Shown in pieces: positions 43,810 through 54,852 of a stretch of DNA of 64,000 nucleotides. How positions within the stretch are numbered: the first letter of the stretch is position 1; each line of letters starts with the position of its first letter. The notes beneath the pieces were generated by a model that was not told the origin of the DNA, ran no database searches, and was given only the letters and a program-made list of their open reading frames with translations. The position numbers were made by a program, and so were the translations under genes. The DNA comes from Rhea pennata (taxonomy: Eukaryota > Chordata > Aves > Rheiformes > Rheidae): the NCBI RefSeq assembly GCF_028389875.1, contig NW_026907681.1:1736001-1800000 (forward strand). The letters are read 5' to 3'.

Positions 43810-44719
43810 ACCACCACCTTCCCCACAATCCCCGCTCCAGCAGCATCACACTTTGGCATGCTCATACTGCTGTCCAGCCCAAAGGCTTCATCAGTGGCAA
43901 GGGTAGGAGGAGAAGCTGCTCTCTGCAGAGAGCCCTCAAAACCCGCACACCTGGACCCAATCCCAGGCTGGCACCCCGCCTCTTGCAGTTGGGCTGCTAG
44001 GGTATGGCTCTGACGAGTTCCCGCTGGCGTCTCTCTGCCATGCATGTCTCCACTCTGTCTGAACCCTGCTGGTACCTCCGCCACCTCCTGTGGAGCAACT
44101 CTCTCCAGTTCAGGGCCACCAGACAAGGAAGAGCTACCTTTTCCCTGCTTTAACCCATTCTGCCACCAGTTTCACTGCGTCCCTCCAGTTCCCCTGCAAC
44201 ATTTGGTGAGCAGGAGCTCGACACACAGCTCACCCACTACTTTCTTGGTCCTGTAGCCTGCATCGGCCCTTTCTCCTCTCCTCGAACCTGGCAACCAGAT
44301 GTCCTACCTCTGCTCCCCAACCCTTCCTGCAGCCTCTGTCTGTCCCCTGCTGGCAGCCCTGTGCCTTGCCTGCCAGTCCCTTCCCTCGCCTCCAACCCCT
44401 GTCCCTCATCTGCAGCCCCCGTCCCCTGCCTGCAGCCCCCATCCCTTGCCTGCAGCCTCTTTCCTCTGCCTGCTGCCCCACCCGTGGTGCTGTGCTGTGA
44501 GTGCCAGCTCCAGACTTCTCCACTTGCGTCCGTGCTGACCATGCCCGTCCCTCACCGTGGTCCCCATGGCACAGCAGGGATTGCGTCCGTGCTGGGCTGG
44601 GGCTATGTGGCAGCTGTGGGGCGTCGTTGGTGGTGGGGTGGGGGTGGGGGGTCAGTCCTTACTGCTCCAGTGGTTCCCCGAGCTGTGCCATGCCGTGCCG
44701 TGCCATGCCGTGCTGTGCC
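43810..44719. other. Unassigned stretch with short tandem repeats
   Basis: No exon is recognised before the P2RX2 start. About 44395-44470 holds three to four copies of a ~24-base CTGCAGCCCCC / CCCTGCC unit. About 44686-44719 holds a GCCATGCCGT run. Confidence 0.6.
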
Positions 44720-45201
44720 ATGCTGATCACGCCAGCAGTGGGTGCCCGGGATTGCCTGTGGGCGCTGTGCAGCTACTCCACCCCACAGGTGATGGTGGTG
44801 AGGAACGGGCACCTCGGCACCACGCACCGTGCGCTGCAGCTCCTCGTCCTGCTTTACTTGGTCAGGCGAGTGCGGGGCTGGGAGCTGCTGCCTCCCGGTG
44901 GGGCATCGCTGCCGCACGGTTTATCCCTGCTCCGCACACAGCCCCTGCGCAGCCCCACAAGTTGCCAGGGCAGCTTCTCTTGCCTCTGCCGGGAGAGGGG
45001 GAAGGCTAAAGCCATAGTGCTGCAAGAGGCGGGGGGCGCAGTGTCTCTGTCCTACCCTGATGGTGATCTCCCCGTGCCCTGTCCCATTGCTCCAGTCCCT
45101 TCACATCCTGCTCTTAGGGCCACTTTTCTTGTACGCCCCCGACTGGGACCCCTGCAGGGGTGCTGTCCCTGAGCCTTGTCCCATTTTTCCCATGTGGCCT
45201 G

Positions 45202-46190
45202 CACACCTGTGGATAGCACGACTGCAGCTTGGCAATGCTGGATCCCAGGGATTTCTACGTCTGCAGGAGATGGGTAATGCTTGGCTGCTGAAGGAAGTGG
45301 GTGGCAGAGCTCTGCCTGTGCTTTCTGCCAACCGCGAAGGCCTGCCCTGCACGGGCAAGGTAGCCGTGAGGTGCAAACCTCAGTCCAGGGAGGCTGGCTC
45401 TCCTGAGACTGCCCTGCTGGGGCGCTCTGCTTGCCTGTGCAGAGCAGCTTGGCAAGGGCTATTTGCAGGTGGCTGCCGCGGCTCCTCTGTGGCACTGAGG
45501 ACCTGACGCTGGCCTCATCCCATCCCTGCCTTTGGGATGCTTTCACCTTTCCTGAGCTGTGCAAAGCCCAGATTAGCAGGTACTGCTGGCAGCCAGAGAG
45601 AGCAGGGTGTTGGTGCTTGCCCTGGCACGACTCTCCACACACCACCTCCACCCTCTCCTGTGCCACAAAGCAGCTATGCTGGAGCCTATGCTCTCCAGAA
45701 GCTGCTTGGGACAAGGTGACGGAGGGGCCATGCCCGCAGGCTGCGGGAGATACCGCAGAGACCGTGGGCATGTGTTGCTGTACAGGGCAAGGCGAGTGTG
45801 GCAGCTCTCTCTTAGCTGTCTGTCCACTCTGCCTGCCTTTGGTGGCTCTGAGATTACCTCCTTGCCCACATATTGCCCCATACCATGATCTCCTGGAAGC
45901 GTGACTGGAAGTGGAGCAGAGGGATAGGAAAGAGAAGGCGCAGCTGGAGCATTGCAGTGCCAGATCCCAGGGACTTCCAGAGCTGCAGGAGATGGATGAC
46001 ACGTGCCTGGTGAACAAAGTAGCCGAGCAGAGCCCTTCCCATCCTGCCTGCTGCCCTCAAATACCTCAAACAGCAGCAGAGCCCTGTGTCTCCTAGCCCC
46101 ATGTGCTGGTGCCCACAGATGGTGCTAGGGAGCACCTGTTCCACTCTGGTTCCCGGGGGCCAAGTGTCCGCTTTGGCAAGGCAGCACTAA

Positions 46191-46241
<51 letters not shown>

Positions 46242-46946
46242 CACCAGCAAGCAGTTTATTCATAAATACTTACAAAGAGACCGACCCAATGGAAATCTCG
46301 AGAAGGACCACTCCAATGCTTGTCCCAATCGTCTACATGATGAGAGAGAGAGAGTTGGCAGGTACAATCCTTTTGGGCGTTCCCGAGGAGGCAACTTGGC
46401 CCTCTGTTGTGTAGCAACTTCCCTCTCCTTTGGAAAAATTCCAGTATTTATGGTTATTCGCCCCCAACCCGCACAGCCGAGGTGAGGCTCTGACCTGCCT
46501 TTCTCCCTTCTCTGCTCTTGTCTTGCTTGCTTTGGGTGGCCTCTTGGAGCAGTAGATGAGCAGCAGACTTTCTGCAAGGGCTTCCCAACTGCTCCTTCAT
46601 CCAGATGGACCCAGCAAAGGAAGCTGTCGTGTGTGGTGGTCCCCGCTGCCTGCATGGGGACTCCTGTGTTCCCTCCTCCAGGCCCAGCACTGTCCTTGGC
46701 TCCCGATGAGGCAACCATGGCTGCGTCCCAGACACATTGGGACTGCATGTTAGGTCACCTTTGCAGTGCTGTGCAGCAGGCTCAATGGAGCTTGGCACGT
46801 AGCACCGGGCAGGGCCCTGTGGCCTTAGCCAGGCAGGTGCGCCATGCTCTGCCTGCCCTGACAAGCAGCGTCAGGCCTCTGTGGTTTTGGATGTTCAGGG
46901 CGGGAGAGGGCACTCTCAGATCAGGTCAGGGGAGGCTCTGACATTC
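45202..46946 (+). repeat. Direct-repeat segment, copy 2 (partner at 18164-20545)
   Basis: Lies inside the P2RX2 copy where exons 2 and 3 would be expected. It aligns with the partner from CTGCACACCTGTGG to GGTCAGGGGAGGCTCTGACAT, with no counterpart for 19436-20071. The left and right flanks of the two copies are unrelated. Confidence 0.85.
46195..46239. repeat. (CA)n microsatellite
   Basis: A pure CA run, homologous to that at 19155-19198. Confidence 0.97.
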
Positions 46947-48527
46947 ACGTGATGTTGGTGCCTGTAGCTCTCCTCTGCCGCTACCAGTTGTGGCAGGGAT
47001 CGCGCTGCCTGCCTTGGCTTGGGCACTGTTTGCGGGCTGCTGAGTGAGGGATCACGGGAGGGGAGATGTGTGGAGACTGAGCGGAGCTTGCTGGCGGATG
47101 CAGAGACGTGGGGAATCCTAGTGAGCACAGCTGCCCCTGGCTCAGTTCCCATGCAAGGAAATGGAGAAGAGGGTTGACTGTCTACTCCGGAGGACACACC
47201 AAGGAAAGCCATGCTAGAGTAGGGCCACCGCAGGCACGCTTAACGGCTGCTTACCCCAGGCAGCTTGCAAGGGCTGGCACCTATGCAGAGATGGGGAAGC
47301 ACATGGGGTGCCCCGTCCCCTCTGCAGCCACAGCGTAGGACTACCAGGTGCATGTCCTGTTCTCATCATGTCCCCCATGACCCTGCAGGGGCTAACAGTT
47401 TGCAGTGCTGTATGCAGCTGCGACCATGACTGCACCCCTGGCGACATGGACATGTTGGGCCACAGAGAGCTGGGCATGTGCAGGGACAAGTGATCTGTGC
47501 AGCACTGCACACTGGGCAGGATCCCATTTGCCAGGAAGTTCAGCGTTGTGTGTTTGTCCTCACAGGGCAGAAGACAGGGCGCTGCGTGCCCAGTGCTGGC
47601 GGCACCGAGAAGAGCTCTGAAATGCTGGCTTGATGTCCAGCAGAGGAAGTGAGTGTCGGGTACGGGTGCCAAAGATGGGTCGTGGCACTGGGGAGGAGAG
47701 TCCTCTGCTAGGATGGAACAGGCACCAAAAGGCTGGCCCATCTTCGAGGTCCCGTTGGACACCAGGGGATGCTCTGGGCGGGACACCTCTGAGGGTGCTC
47801 TTGAGAGGTTTGGTCCCTTCAGCAACAGGCCATGGCCTAGGGAGGCGGTGCCATGGCACAGGGATGGCCTTGCACAGGCCATGCCAACAGGGACCATTTT
47901 GCTCCCAAAGCAATAGTGCTTAGGTCTCTCCACAGTGAGTCCCTGGCGAAGATGGCACCACAGTTCCCCATCCTTATCAAGAGGAACATCCACTTCCCCT
48001 GCTTCGGCTTCTCCAAGGATGTCCATGTGGAAGAGATCAATGTGGGGCCTAGGGATGGAGCAAGTAGACCAGTGGGTACCCAGGCTGCCATGTGTGTACA
48101 GGGTATAGAACAAAGTGGAGAGCAATATAGGTGATGCTAAGCAGCTGAGTGCAGGTCAGGCCCTGCTGCTGGGACCAGGACAGCCTTGCTGCAGCAGCAG
48201 TGCTTTGTAGTCAGGTCTTTGGCATAGTGGGGAGAAGGGGGCCACCCTGGCCCTGCACTTGCATGTGTGTTGTCTGAGTGTGTGTGTGTGTGGAGTGCAG
48301 CCAGATGCCTTCCTGAAAGTGCAATGGTGGATAGCACAGCCATTTCCCGTAACAATTAGGTACCAGAGGAATGAGTGTTCACTGACAGCAGGGATATGTG
48401 GTTGAAATACGTGGACAAGCCTGACGGATGGAGAGGCAGGAGTGGAGCTGTGCAGGAGCAGTGCCATTTGGCAGCTGGAGGAGATGCCGGCTTTTCACAG
48501 GGGATCCCTGTTCCTAAGTTGCTCCCA

Positions 48528-49118
48528 GAATGACGGAGGTTGGAAGCACCTCTGGAGATTGCCTAGTTCAACAGCTGCTTAAAGCGGGGTCACCTACAAC
48601 AGGTTGCTCTAGGCCAAGCCAACTCGGGTTTTTGGTATCTCCGAGGATAGAGACTCTCTAACCTCTCTGGGCAACCTGGTGCAGTGTTTGATCACCCTCA
48701 CTGTAAAAAAAAAATGTTTGTTCTTAAGTTCAGACACAATTACTGTATTTCAGTTTATGCCCATTGCCTCTCATATGATCACGGGGCACCACTGAGAAGA
48801 GCCTGGCTCCATCTTCTTTACTCTTACCCATCAGGTATTTGTACACATTGATAAGATGCCCCTGAGCCTTCTCTTCTCCAGACTTAACAGTCCCATTTCT
48901 CTCAGCCTCTCCTTGCATGAGAGATGCTTCTAGTCCCTTCATCATTATTGCTGGACTTGCTCCAGTAGGTCCATGTCTTTCTTGTACTGGTGAGACCACA
49001 CCCACACACAGCACTCCAGCTGTGGCCTCACCAGTGCTGAGGAGAGGGCAGTAATCACCTCCCTCAACCTGCTGGGACAGGACGTTTTTTTGGTGCTCAG
49101 CTGCTGTCTCTGTGATAC
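48528..49118 (-). mobile_element. CR1-type LINE, truncated 3' end, reverse orientation
   Basis: On the minus strand the sequence follows the CR1 end: CTGTCCCAGCAGGTTGAGGG, GTGAGGCCACAGCTGGAGTG, GAGAAGGCTCAGGGGCATC, ATACCTGATGGGTAAGAG and CCAGAGGTGCTTCCAACC close to the 3' end. It lies in a P2RX2 intron. Confidence 0.88.
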
Positions 49119-52100
49119 GGAGTTCTCAACCCTTACTCCATCCATCTATCCTTCACTCTTGCTTGCCCCTGCCTCCACTGAGGAAGGTGGTGATGATGAG
49201 GATGGTAATTATTGAGAAAGAAGGAGCAGGAATGCTCACACTGGTGGGTAGATATGGGGCATGTGGCCTTGCAAAGGGAGCGGTTGAAGTCTTTGGGAAC
49301 AAGAATCCCTTTGATAATGCCAGCATCTCGCCAGGTAACTACCCCAGGGTTCCTCCTCTTCCTGCTCTCCACCCTCCTGCTGCGCAGGCCATCCCCTAGT
49401 CAGTCATGTGCATTTCTGAGTGCCTGCATACATCCACGTCTGGTATGTAGTTCTCCTAGGAAATCCCTTCACCGTTCATCAGCTGGGACCATCAGTGATG
49501 GCATGGATACCAATGAGCAGAGCTGGGGTTTAATGTTTCGTTTGGGTGCTTCACGATATTAGGAAGAAAATTGAGGAGTATTGGTGTGCTGCTCTATGCC
49601 ATGGCTCTGGCTTTGTCTCCCCAGGGGCAACATTCAAGCTGCTGAGAGCAGTTACTTGAAAAGCTGCACCTTCAACACCACCTCTGCCCTTTGCTGCCCC
49701 ATCTTCATGGAGCAGGCGGGAGAGAACTTAAGGGAGCTGGCAGAGAAGGTGTCATGTCCTGGGAGGATGGTCCTCCCAGAGGGCCCAAGGTCTTGCTGGC
49801 TGGGCACAGGGCGTTCCTTCAGCACCTGCTCTAGTGCTTGGCTCCACGGGATCATCACTCACACACTGGCACTGTTGAGACTCAGAGGCAGCTGGAGGCA
49901 GGTCCCTGGCCCTGCTGCCCTGCCAGTATGCTGCAGGGGCTAGCTGGGATGGGCTGAGGGCAGTGGCAGCTTAGCCAGCCTCAACAGCTCGGAGCACAGC
50001 ACATCCACTGCAGCCCCTGAGCAGTCCTTTCTGCCCACCTTGCGCATGCAGAGCCCTGCAAGGCTCCCAGGCCCAGGGTCTCTCTTACGAGGCCCCTGTG
50101 CAGAGGCTGGAGAGCAGGAGGCCAGCTGGAAGCAAAGCATAGACTGCAGGTGTGCCTGTATCACTGCCAGGACTGGCAGGTTTGCTCGCCCAGTGGTGGG
50201 GACTCATCCACACACTTTGGGAAATACCATGACATTGCCAGGGGAGGCCAGTGCACCCAGCATTTGGTCTCCAGCCCCATCCGGCCCTGCTGCCTCTGCT
50301 GCCCTTTTGGGAGTAGATAATTCCCATCCAGGGAAGGAACTCAGCACTGTTCCATCCTCCCTCCAGGTTCTGCATCCCCTGCTCAGCCCCAGCACCCTCC
50401 AGACCCTAGAGGCCCCCCACTCTGCATCTGGGAATGCTCCCTGATGCCTAGCCATGCTCCCAACTCAGCTGGAAAGCCCACTGCTGGGGCAGAGCTCCGC
50501 TGGGTAAGCAGCCTTGCAAGCAGTGCTGCTGGCTTCCCTGGCAGGGCCGTGTGCCCCAGTATGGTGGCATTCCCAGCCTTTCCCAGCGGGTGATGAGGAT
50601 GACAGCTGTGCTAATGCCTGAGTGGGGGGAAATGCCCTGCTTGCTTGCTGGCTTATCATGCCCATGGCCAAGCTGTGTGCACAGTAGTGCTGTGCCCTGG
50701 GCTCACTGTGTCCATGGTGTGCTGGTGCTGTGCTAGGCCTGCTGGTTTCTGCTGCAGGGTGGGGTGGTCATCAACTGGAACTGTAACCTGGGCCTGCCTG
50801 AAACCGACTGCAACCCCCACTACTCCTTCCACCGCCCCGATCCCAAGACCACTGTCCCAGGCAGTGGCACTTGCAGTCCTGCATCCTCCTCCTGCCCTCC
50901 CTGGTCCTGCTGTGGCTGGTCCCCATCACTGGGCCCTTCTACCTGTCTCCCCAGGAGGTCTGCGAAGTATTACAAATGGAACGGGACCCACACACGAGTG
51001 TTGATCAAGGCCTGTGGGATCCATATTGATGTCATCGTGCAGGGCCAGGTAGGATTTTGCATGGTCCATGTGCTACTGGGGTGCATATGTGCATAATATG
51101 CTGCCGTGGTGCTAGGACCGTCCTGGAAAAGCAGCTCTTCTCCACTGCTGCCTCAGAGCTGGGATGAACACAGCCAGGCCTCTTCTGCTCAGCCTTGCAG
51201 AGGAATGGGGGAATCCCAGGTGCCTCAAATTAGAACCTTTGGCAAAGTGTGCAAAGTGTGCTGGAAGGAAATGCAAGACCTCATAGTGTGCGCTGCTGCT
51301 TGGGTAGGTTGTCCACACTGTGGCTTGGGCAGAGGGAGGTCTCTGCTCAGTCTCATTCCTTGTGCCCAACCCAGAGTGAATGCAGGCCCAGGCAGGAGGC
51401 AACCTGGGCTGGGCAGCGATTGCTGATCCCATCCTTTCTGCCAGGCAGGGAAGTTTAGCCTGATCCCCACTGTCATCAACCTGGCCGTGGCTCTGACCTC
51501 GCTGGGAATGGTGAGTATTGGTGCCGGGGGCTCGGCCCAGCTGCACACTCCCAGCACTGACCTCCCTCTCTCACCTTCCAGGGCTCCTTCCTCTGGGACT
51601 GGATCCTGCTGAGCTGCATGAACAAGGACCAGGTGTACAGCAGCAGGAAATTTGAGCAGGCACCACCCTAGATCCTGGCCCTGGAGCTTTGGTCCTCTGG
51701 GACAGAGCAGTGGCCACGCTGCCAGCAAGGCAGGGCAGGGTGCCTGGGCACGGCTGCAGGGTGGGCAGCAGCATGTGGCTGGGGCTGCCAGGGCATCTGG
51801 CCCCTCCAGCCATCTCTCACCCCCGCGGCAGGCTGAAGGTGCCTCAGAGGCTGCTCCACGACATACAGCACCTCAGGGCTCTCCAGCCTCCAGAGAGTCT
51901 GTCCCGCAGGGACCGACCGCTTGTCCCTCCCCCACCACGTACAACCACAGCTGGAAGGAGCCACTGTGCCAGGCAGCAATAACACTTCCTCCGTCCGGGC
52001 CCTGCTCGACTCTGAGCTACCTGCTTTTCCCACGCAATGCTCCCTGTGCCTGGCCAGGATGCACCGGGCACCTTGCCGGCTGCTGCTGCTGGCCACCAAG

Positions 52101-52558
52101 AGCCACGGCCCCCTCCCTTCCCTCAGCCATGCTTCAAGCAGCTCCAGGCAGGTCCTGCCCCATGGCTGCCAACTGCTGTGAGAGGCTGGGGGTCAAGAAA
52201 AGCCCCAGTGGCAGGGCAGACCCGTGGTGCCCTGGCTGGCTCCTGTGGGGGCTTTCAGGAGCTTTTGCTCTGGAGCAGAAGGCAGTGCCTGACTACTGGC
52301 TCTGCTTCAGCACACCGGGAATGGGCATTACCATTTTCTGGCTGGCTTGGAGCGCTGGCAGCCCCATCCTGGAGCAGCTCCTGGCTGCAGGCACCCAGGG
52401 TCCTGGGGGCAGGGGTGGGGACATCTCGAGTAGGCCTGCCCTGCTCATCCCCTGTGCCCCTGCAAAGCTGCCACAGATGGAGCTGCAGCAGTGGTGGTGG
52501 CCCTGGAGCCGTACTGAGGACTAGAGCAAGTCCTGCACTAGCCAAGCAGACAGTACCC

Positions 52559-52564
52559 AATAAA
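52559..52564 (+). promoter_or_regulatory. Polyadenylation signal downstream of P2RX2
   Basis: AATAAA about 890 bases after the P2RX2 stop, in plus orientation; no nearer canonical signal was noticed. Confidence 0.45.
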
Positions 52565-53807
52565 CTGCAACCACCCAGCCTTGCTGCCTGGAGCCTGATT
52601 GCTGCAGCATGTGCTGGGGGGAGGGGGAGGGTGACAGTGCAGCGTCATGGCTAGCGGGGTGAGAGATGGACATGTGCATCGTTCTACCCTCCACCCTAAA
52701 AGCTGCACCCTGCTGCAGTGTCAGGGCACGGATGCTCTTGCCCCGGAGCCCGGGTGGTAGGGAACATGAGTACAAGCACCTGCTTGCCCTGCACTGCAGC
52801 AGTAGGAGAGGAGGACAAGTCACCCCCAACCCCTGCCAGCCTGGTGCATGGACCTCTGCCAACACCAACCCTGCCCTGAGGCTGCAGCTCTCTGAGCCTA
52901 TGCCCAAAAGCAATTCACAGCAGGTACCTGGCAGTAACTCACCCAGGCATAATCTGATTATTTTCTGGCTCTCAGGTTACAGCAGCTCAGCTCAGCACAT
53001 CCTCCCCCAGCATAGCTCAGCCCAGGCAGAAGTTTGGGGGAAAGGGGTCTTGTCACACCGGGCAAGGGAAGACCCCAAGCCATGTCTTGAAGGCTCTCCC
53101 ACAGGCTGGAGGGTGGGGATGCAGATGGAGGACATGCCAGGGGTACAGGCAGGGGACTTCTGGTGCACCAAAACCTCCTCTTGCTCCCCTTGCTGGGCTG
53201 GGGAGCATCTTCCCCCTTTGACTTGGGGTGCAATTGCTCACAGGAACAAGGTAATACCATTGCAAGAGGAGTCTACCTTGTCCTCATTCCAAGAAGAGGA
53301 CCTGGCTTCTCTAGGACCAAAGAGCAACTCTGAGCAGGCAAACCTATGGGAAGGGCTTGGGGGAAGGAGCCAGCCTCTCACTGTAGAGCAGCAGGATGAA
53401 GGCAAGTGCCTGCCCCCACCTCCAGCAGCTCATTGCCCTGAGGAGAGCAGGAGCAATGATGCAGGGCTGAGAGGAGCTGCCTGGCGCAGGTTGAAGCCAC
53501 CGGAGGCTCCGCTGGACCAAACCTTAACTCAATTGCACAACGCAGTGATTGCATTAGGGCCAGGTTTCTCTGCCCCTCCAGGCCAGCTCATTTCCTCCAA
53601 CTCTAATATCAAGAAAACAAACACATAGGTACAGCCCCCTCAACCTCCCTTTCAGCAGTACTAGATGGAGGGAGGGCATAGCGAAGGACAGGACCACTTG
53701 CCCCATAACCCAGTGCTAATAGAAACAGGTATACTATAGAAGTGAAAAAACAAAGCTCAGAAAAATATTTTCAATACAGGTATGTGTGGAGGGCATTGAA
53801 TAAAAAT

Positions 53808-53848
53808 TTATATATATATATATGTATATATACACACACACACATATA
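53808..53848. repeat. (TA)n / (CA)n microsatellite
   Basis: A TATATA run followed by ACACAC, then TATA. Confidence 0.95.
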
Positions 53849-54852
53849 GAAAAGGAAGTGTCGGAAGTAGCTGAACACACAGTGTTTCAAAATGCCCAGA
53901 AAATTAACTGGAATCTAGTAATCTTGGCTCCCCTCATGCTTTTTCAGGCTTCTGCAAGCAGGAGTAGATGGAAAGGACCAGGAGGCCAGGCTTCAGCTAA
54001 GCACTGGCCTCCTGGGTTTCATCACACCTGTGCTGGGATTTCAGTGAGCAGCCCCCCCACCCTATGACTCACTGCTGTCAACTTGAAGCTTTAGCACCCA
54101 AGTGGGACAGCTCCCTTGCTCCCCTTCCAGCCCAACAAGAAGAGTCTGGCTTTCTCCTCCCTCTAGGAATCCTGCCCCATGGCTCAGAGAATGCTCCTTT
54201 CCAGGGTGCCTACAGCTCCCTGCTGTGTGTGGGCCATAGCACGTGCTCCTCTACCCAAAGAACCAGATGCATTGTCTGTGACACATTTAATTGTATAAAA
54301 CTCCACATTAAAACCACAGAGATTCATGCACACAGGGTGCTGCCTACAGCACAAACTCCCATCCCAAACTGGGCTTCTGCAGGGCTCTGGCAAATGCAGT
54401 CCCCCCTCCCCCATAGAGAGCAGTTCCAGCCCTAGGCACCTTCTTAATTCCCCCAGCACAGCACCAGGCTGTGACCAGGACTGCCCCAACACCGCTTAGC
54501 GCCCCCACACAGTGCAAGATGGATATGTGGCTTCTCCGAGATCTATCACAGAGCACAAATGCTCTTCAGCAGAGGTGAGAGCAAGTACCCAGAGCTGACA
54601 CAGCAACAAAAAAAGACAGCAGGACAAGTTCATCACATCACTGCTGGAGCTGGTGGTTTGTACGGAGCAGCCACTCAATAGTTTCCAGCAGATAGGCCAC
54701 ACTGTAGTGCCAAGCAATGCTCTGGAAGATGTTGATGTGCTCCATGAAGATCTGAGGGGGAAGATACCAGTGAGGGAGGGCTGCCCAGCACACCTCATGC
54801 ATGAGCCAGGGAAGATGGAAGCTGGAGGGGACAGGGGGGAGAAGGCCAGGCC

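Larger units (their letters stand above)
44720..51671 (+). pseudogene. P2RX2: P2RX2 copy: ATP-gated cation channel, broken
   Basis: P2RX2 is a trimeric ATP-gated cation channel with two membrane helices. Exons seen: about 44720-44866 (TPQVMVVRNGHLG, first helix LQLLVLLYLV), 47389-about 47465 (CDHDCTPGDMDMLG), 47566-about 47640 (KTGRCVP), 47936-48017 (MAPQFPILIKRNIHFP), 49625-49748 (SYLKSCTFN), 50758-about 50860 ([11 protein letters not shown]), 50955-51048 ([20 protein letters not shown]), 51445-51510 and 51582-51671 (second helix, LTSLGMGSFLWDWILL, stop TAG 51669). Defects: TGA at 47631 where Trp is expected; loss of nearby cysteines; six codons missing after CCPIF in exon 49625; the ATP-contacting Asn-Phe-Arg not found; donors lacking GT near 47465 and 48017. 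The exons between the first helix and 47389 are absent, and the direct repeat occupies that place. Choice of P2RX2 over other P2X genes rests on the last two exons and the POLE neighbour. Confidence 0.85.
51672..54637. other. Intergenic region between P2RX2 and POLE copy B
   Basis: The 3' flanks of two convergent genes. Open frames of up to 320 codons occur, but in C-rich low-complexity sequence without recognisable domains. A (TA)n(CA)n repeat lies at 53808-53848. On the minus strand ATTAAA at 54291-54286 could serve POLE copy B. Confidence 0.55.

Noticed and set aside
44720..51671. Assignment of the P2X gene to P2RX4 or P2RX5
   Set aside because: The last two exons (FSLIPTVINLAVALTSLGM and FLWDWILLSCMNKDQVYS) resemble P2RX2 most, and P2RX2 is the known tail-to-tail neighbour of POLE.
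51652..53628. Frames of 290-320 codons downstream of P2RX2
   Set aside because: Low-complexity Pro/Ser/Cys-rich translations without recognisable domains or splice context; probably chance open frames in 3' flank.
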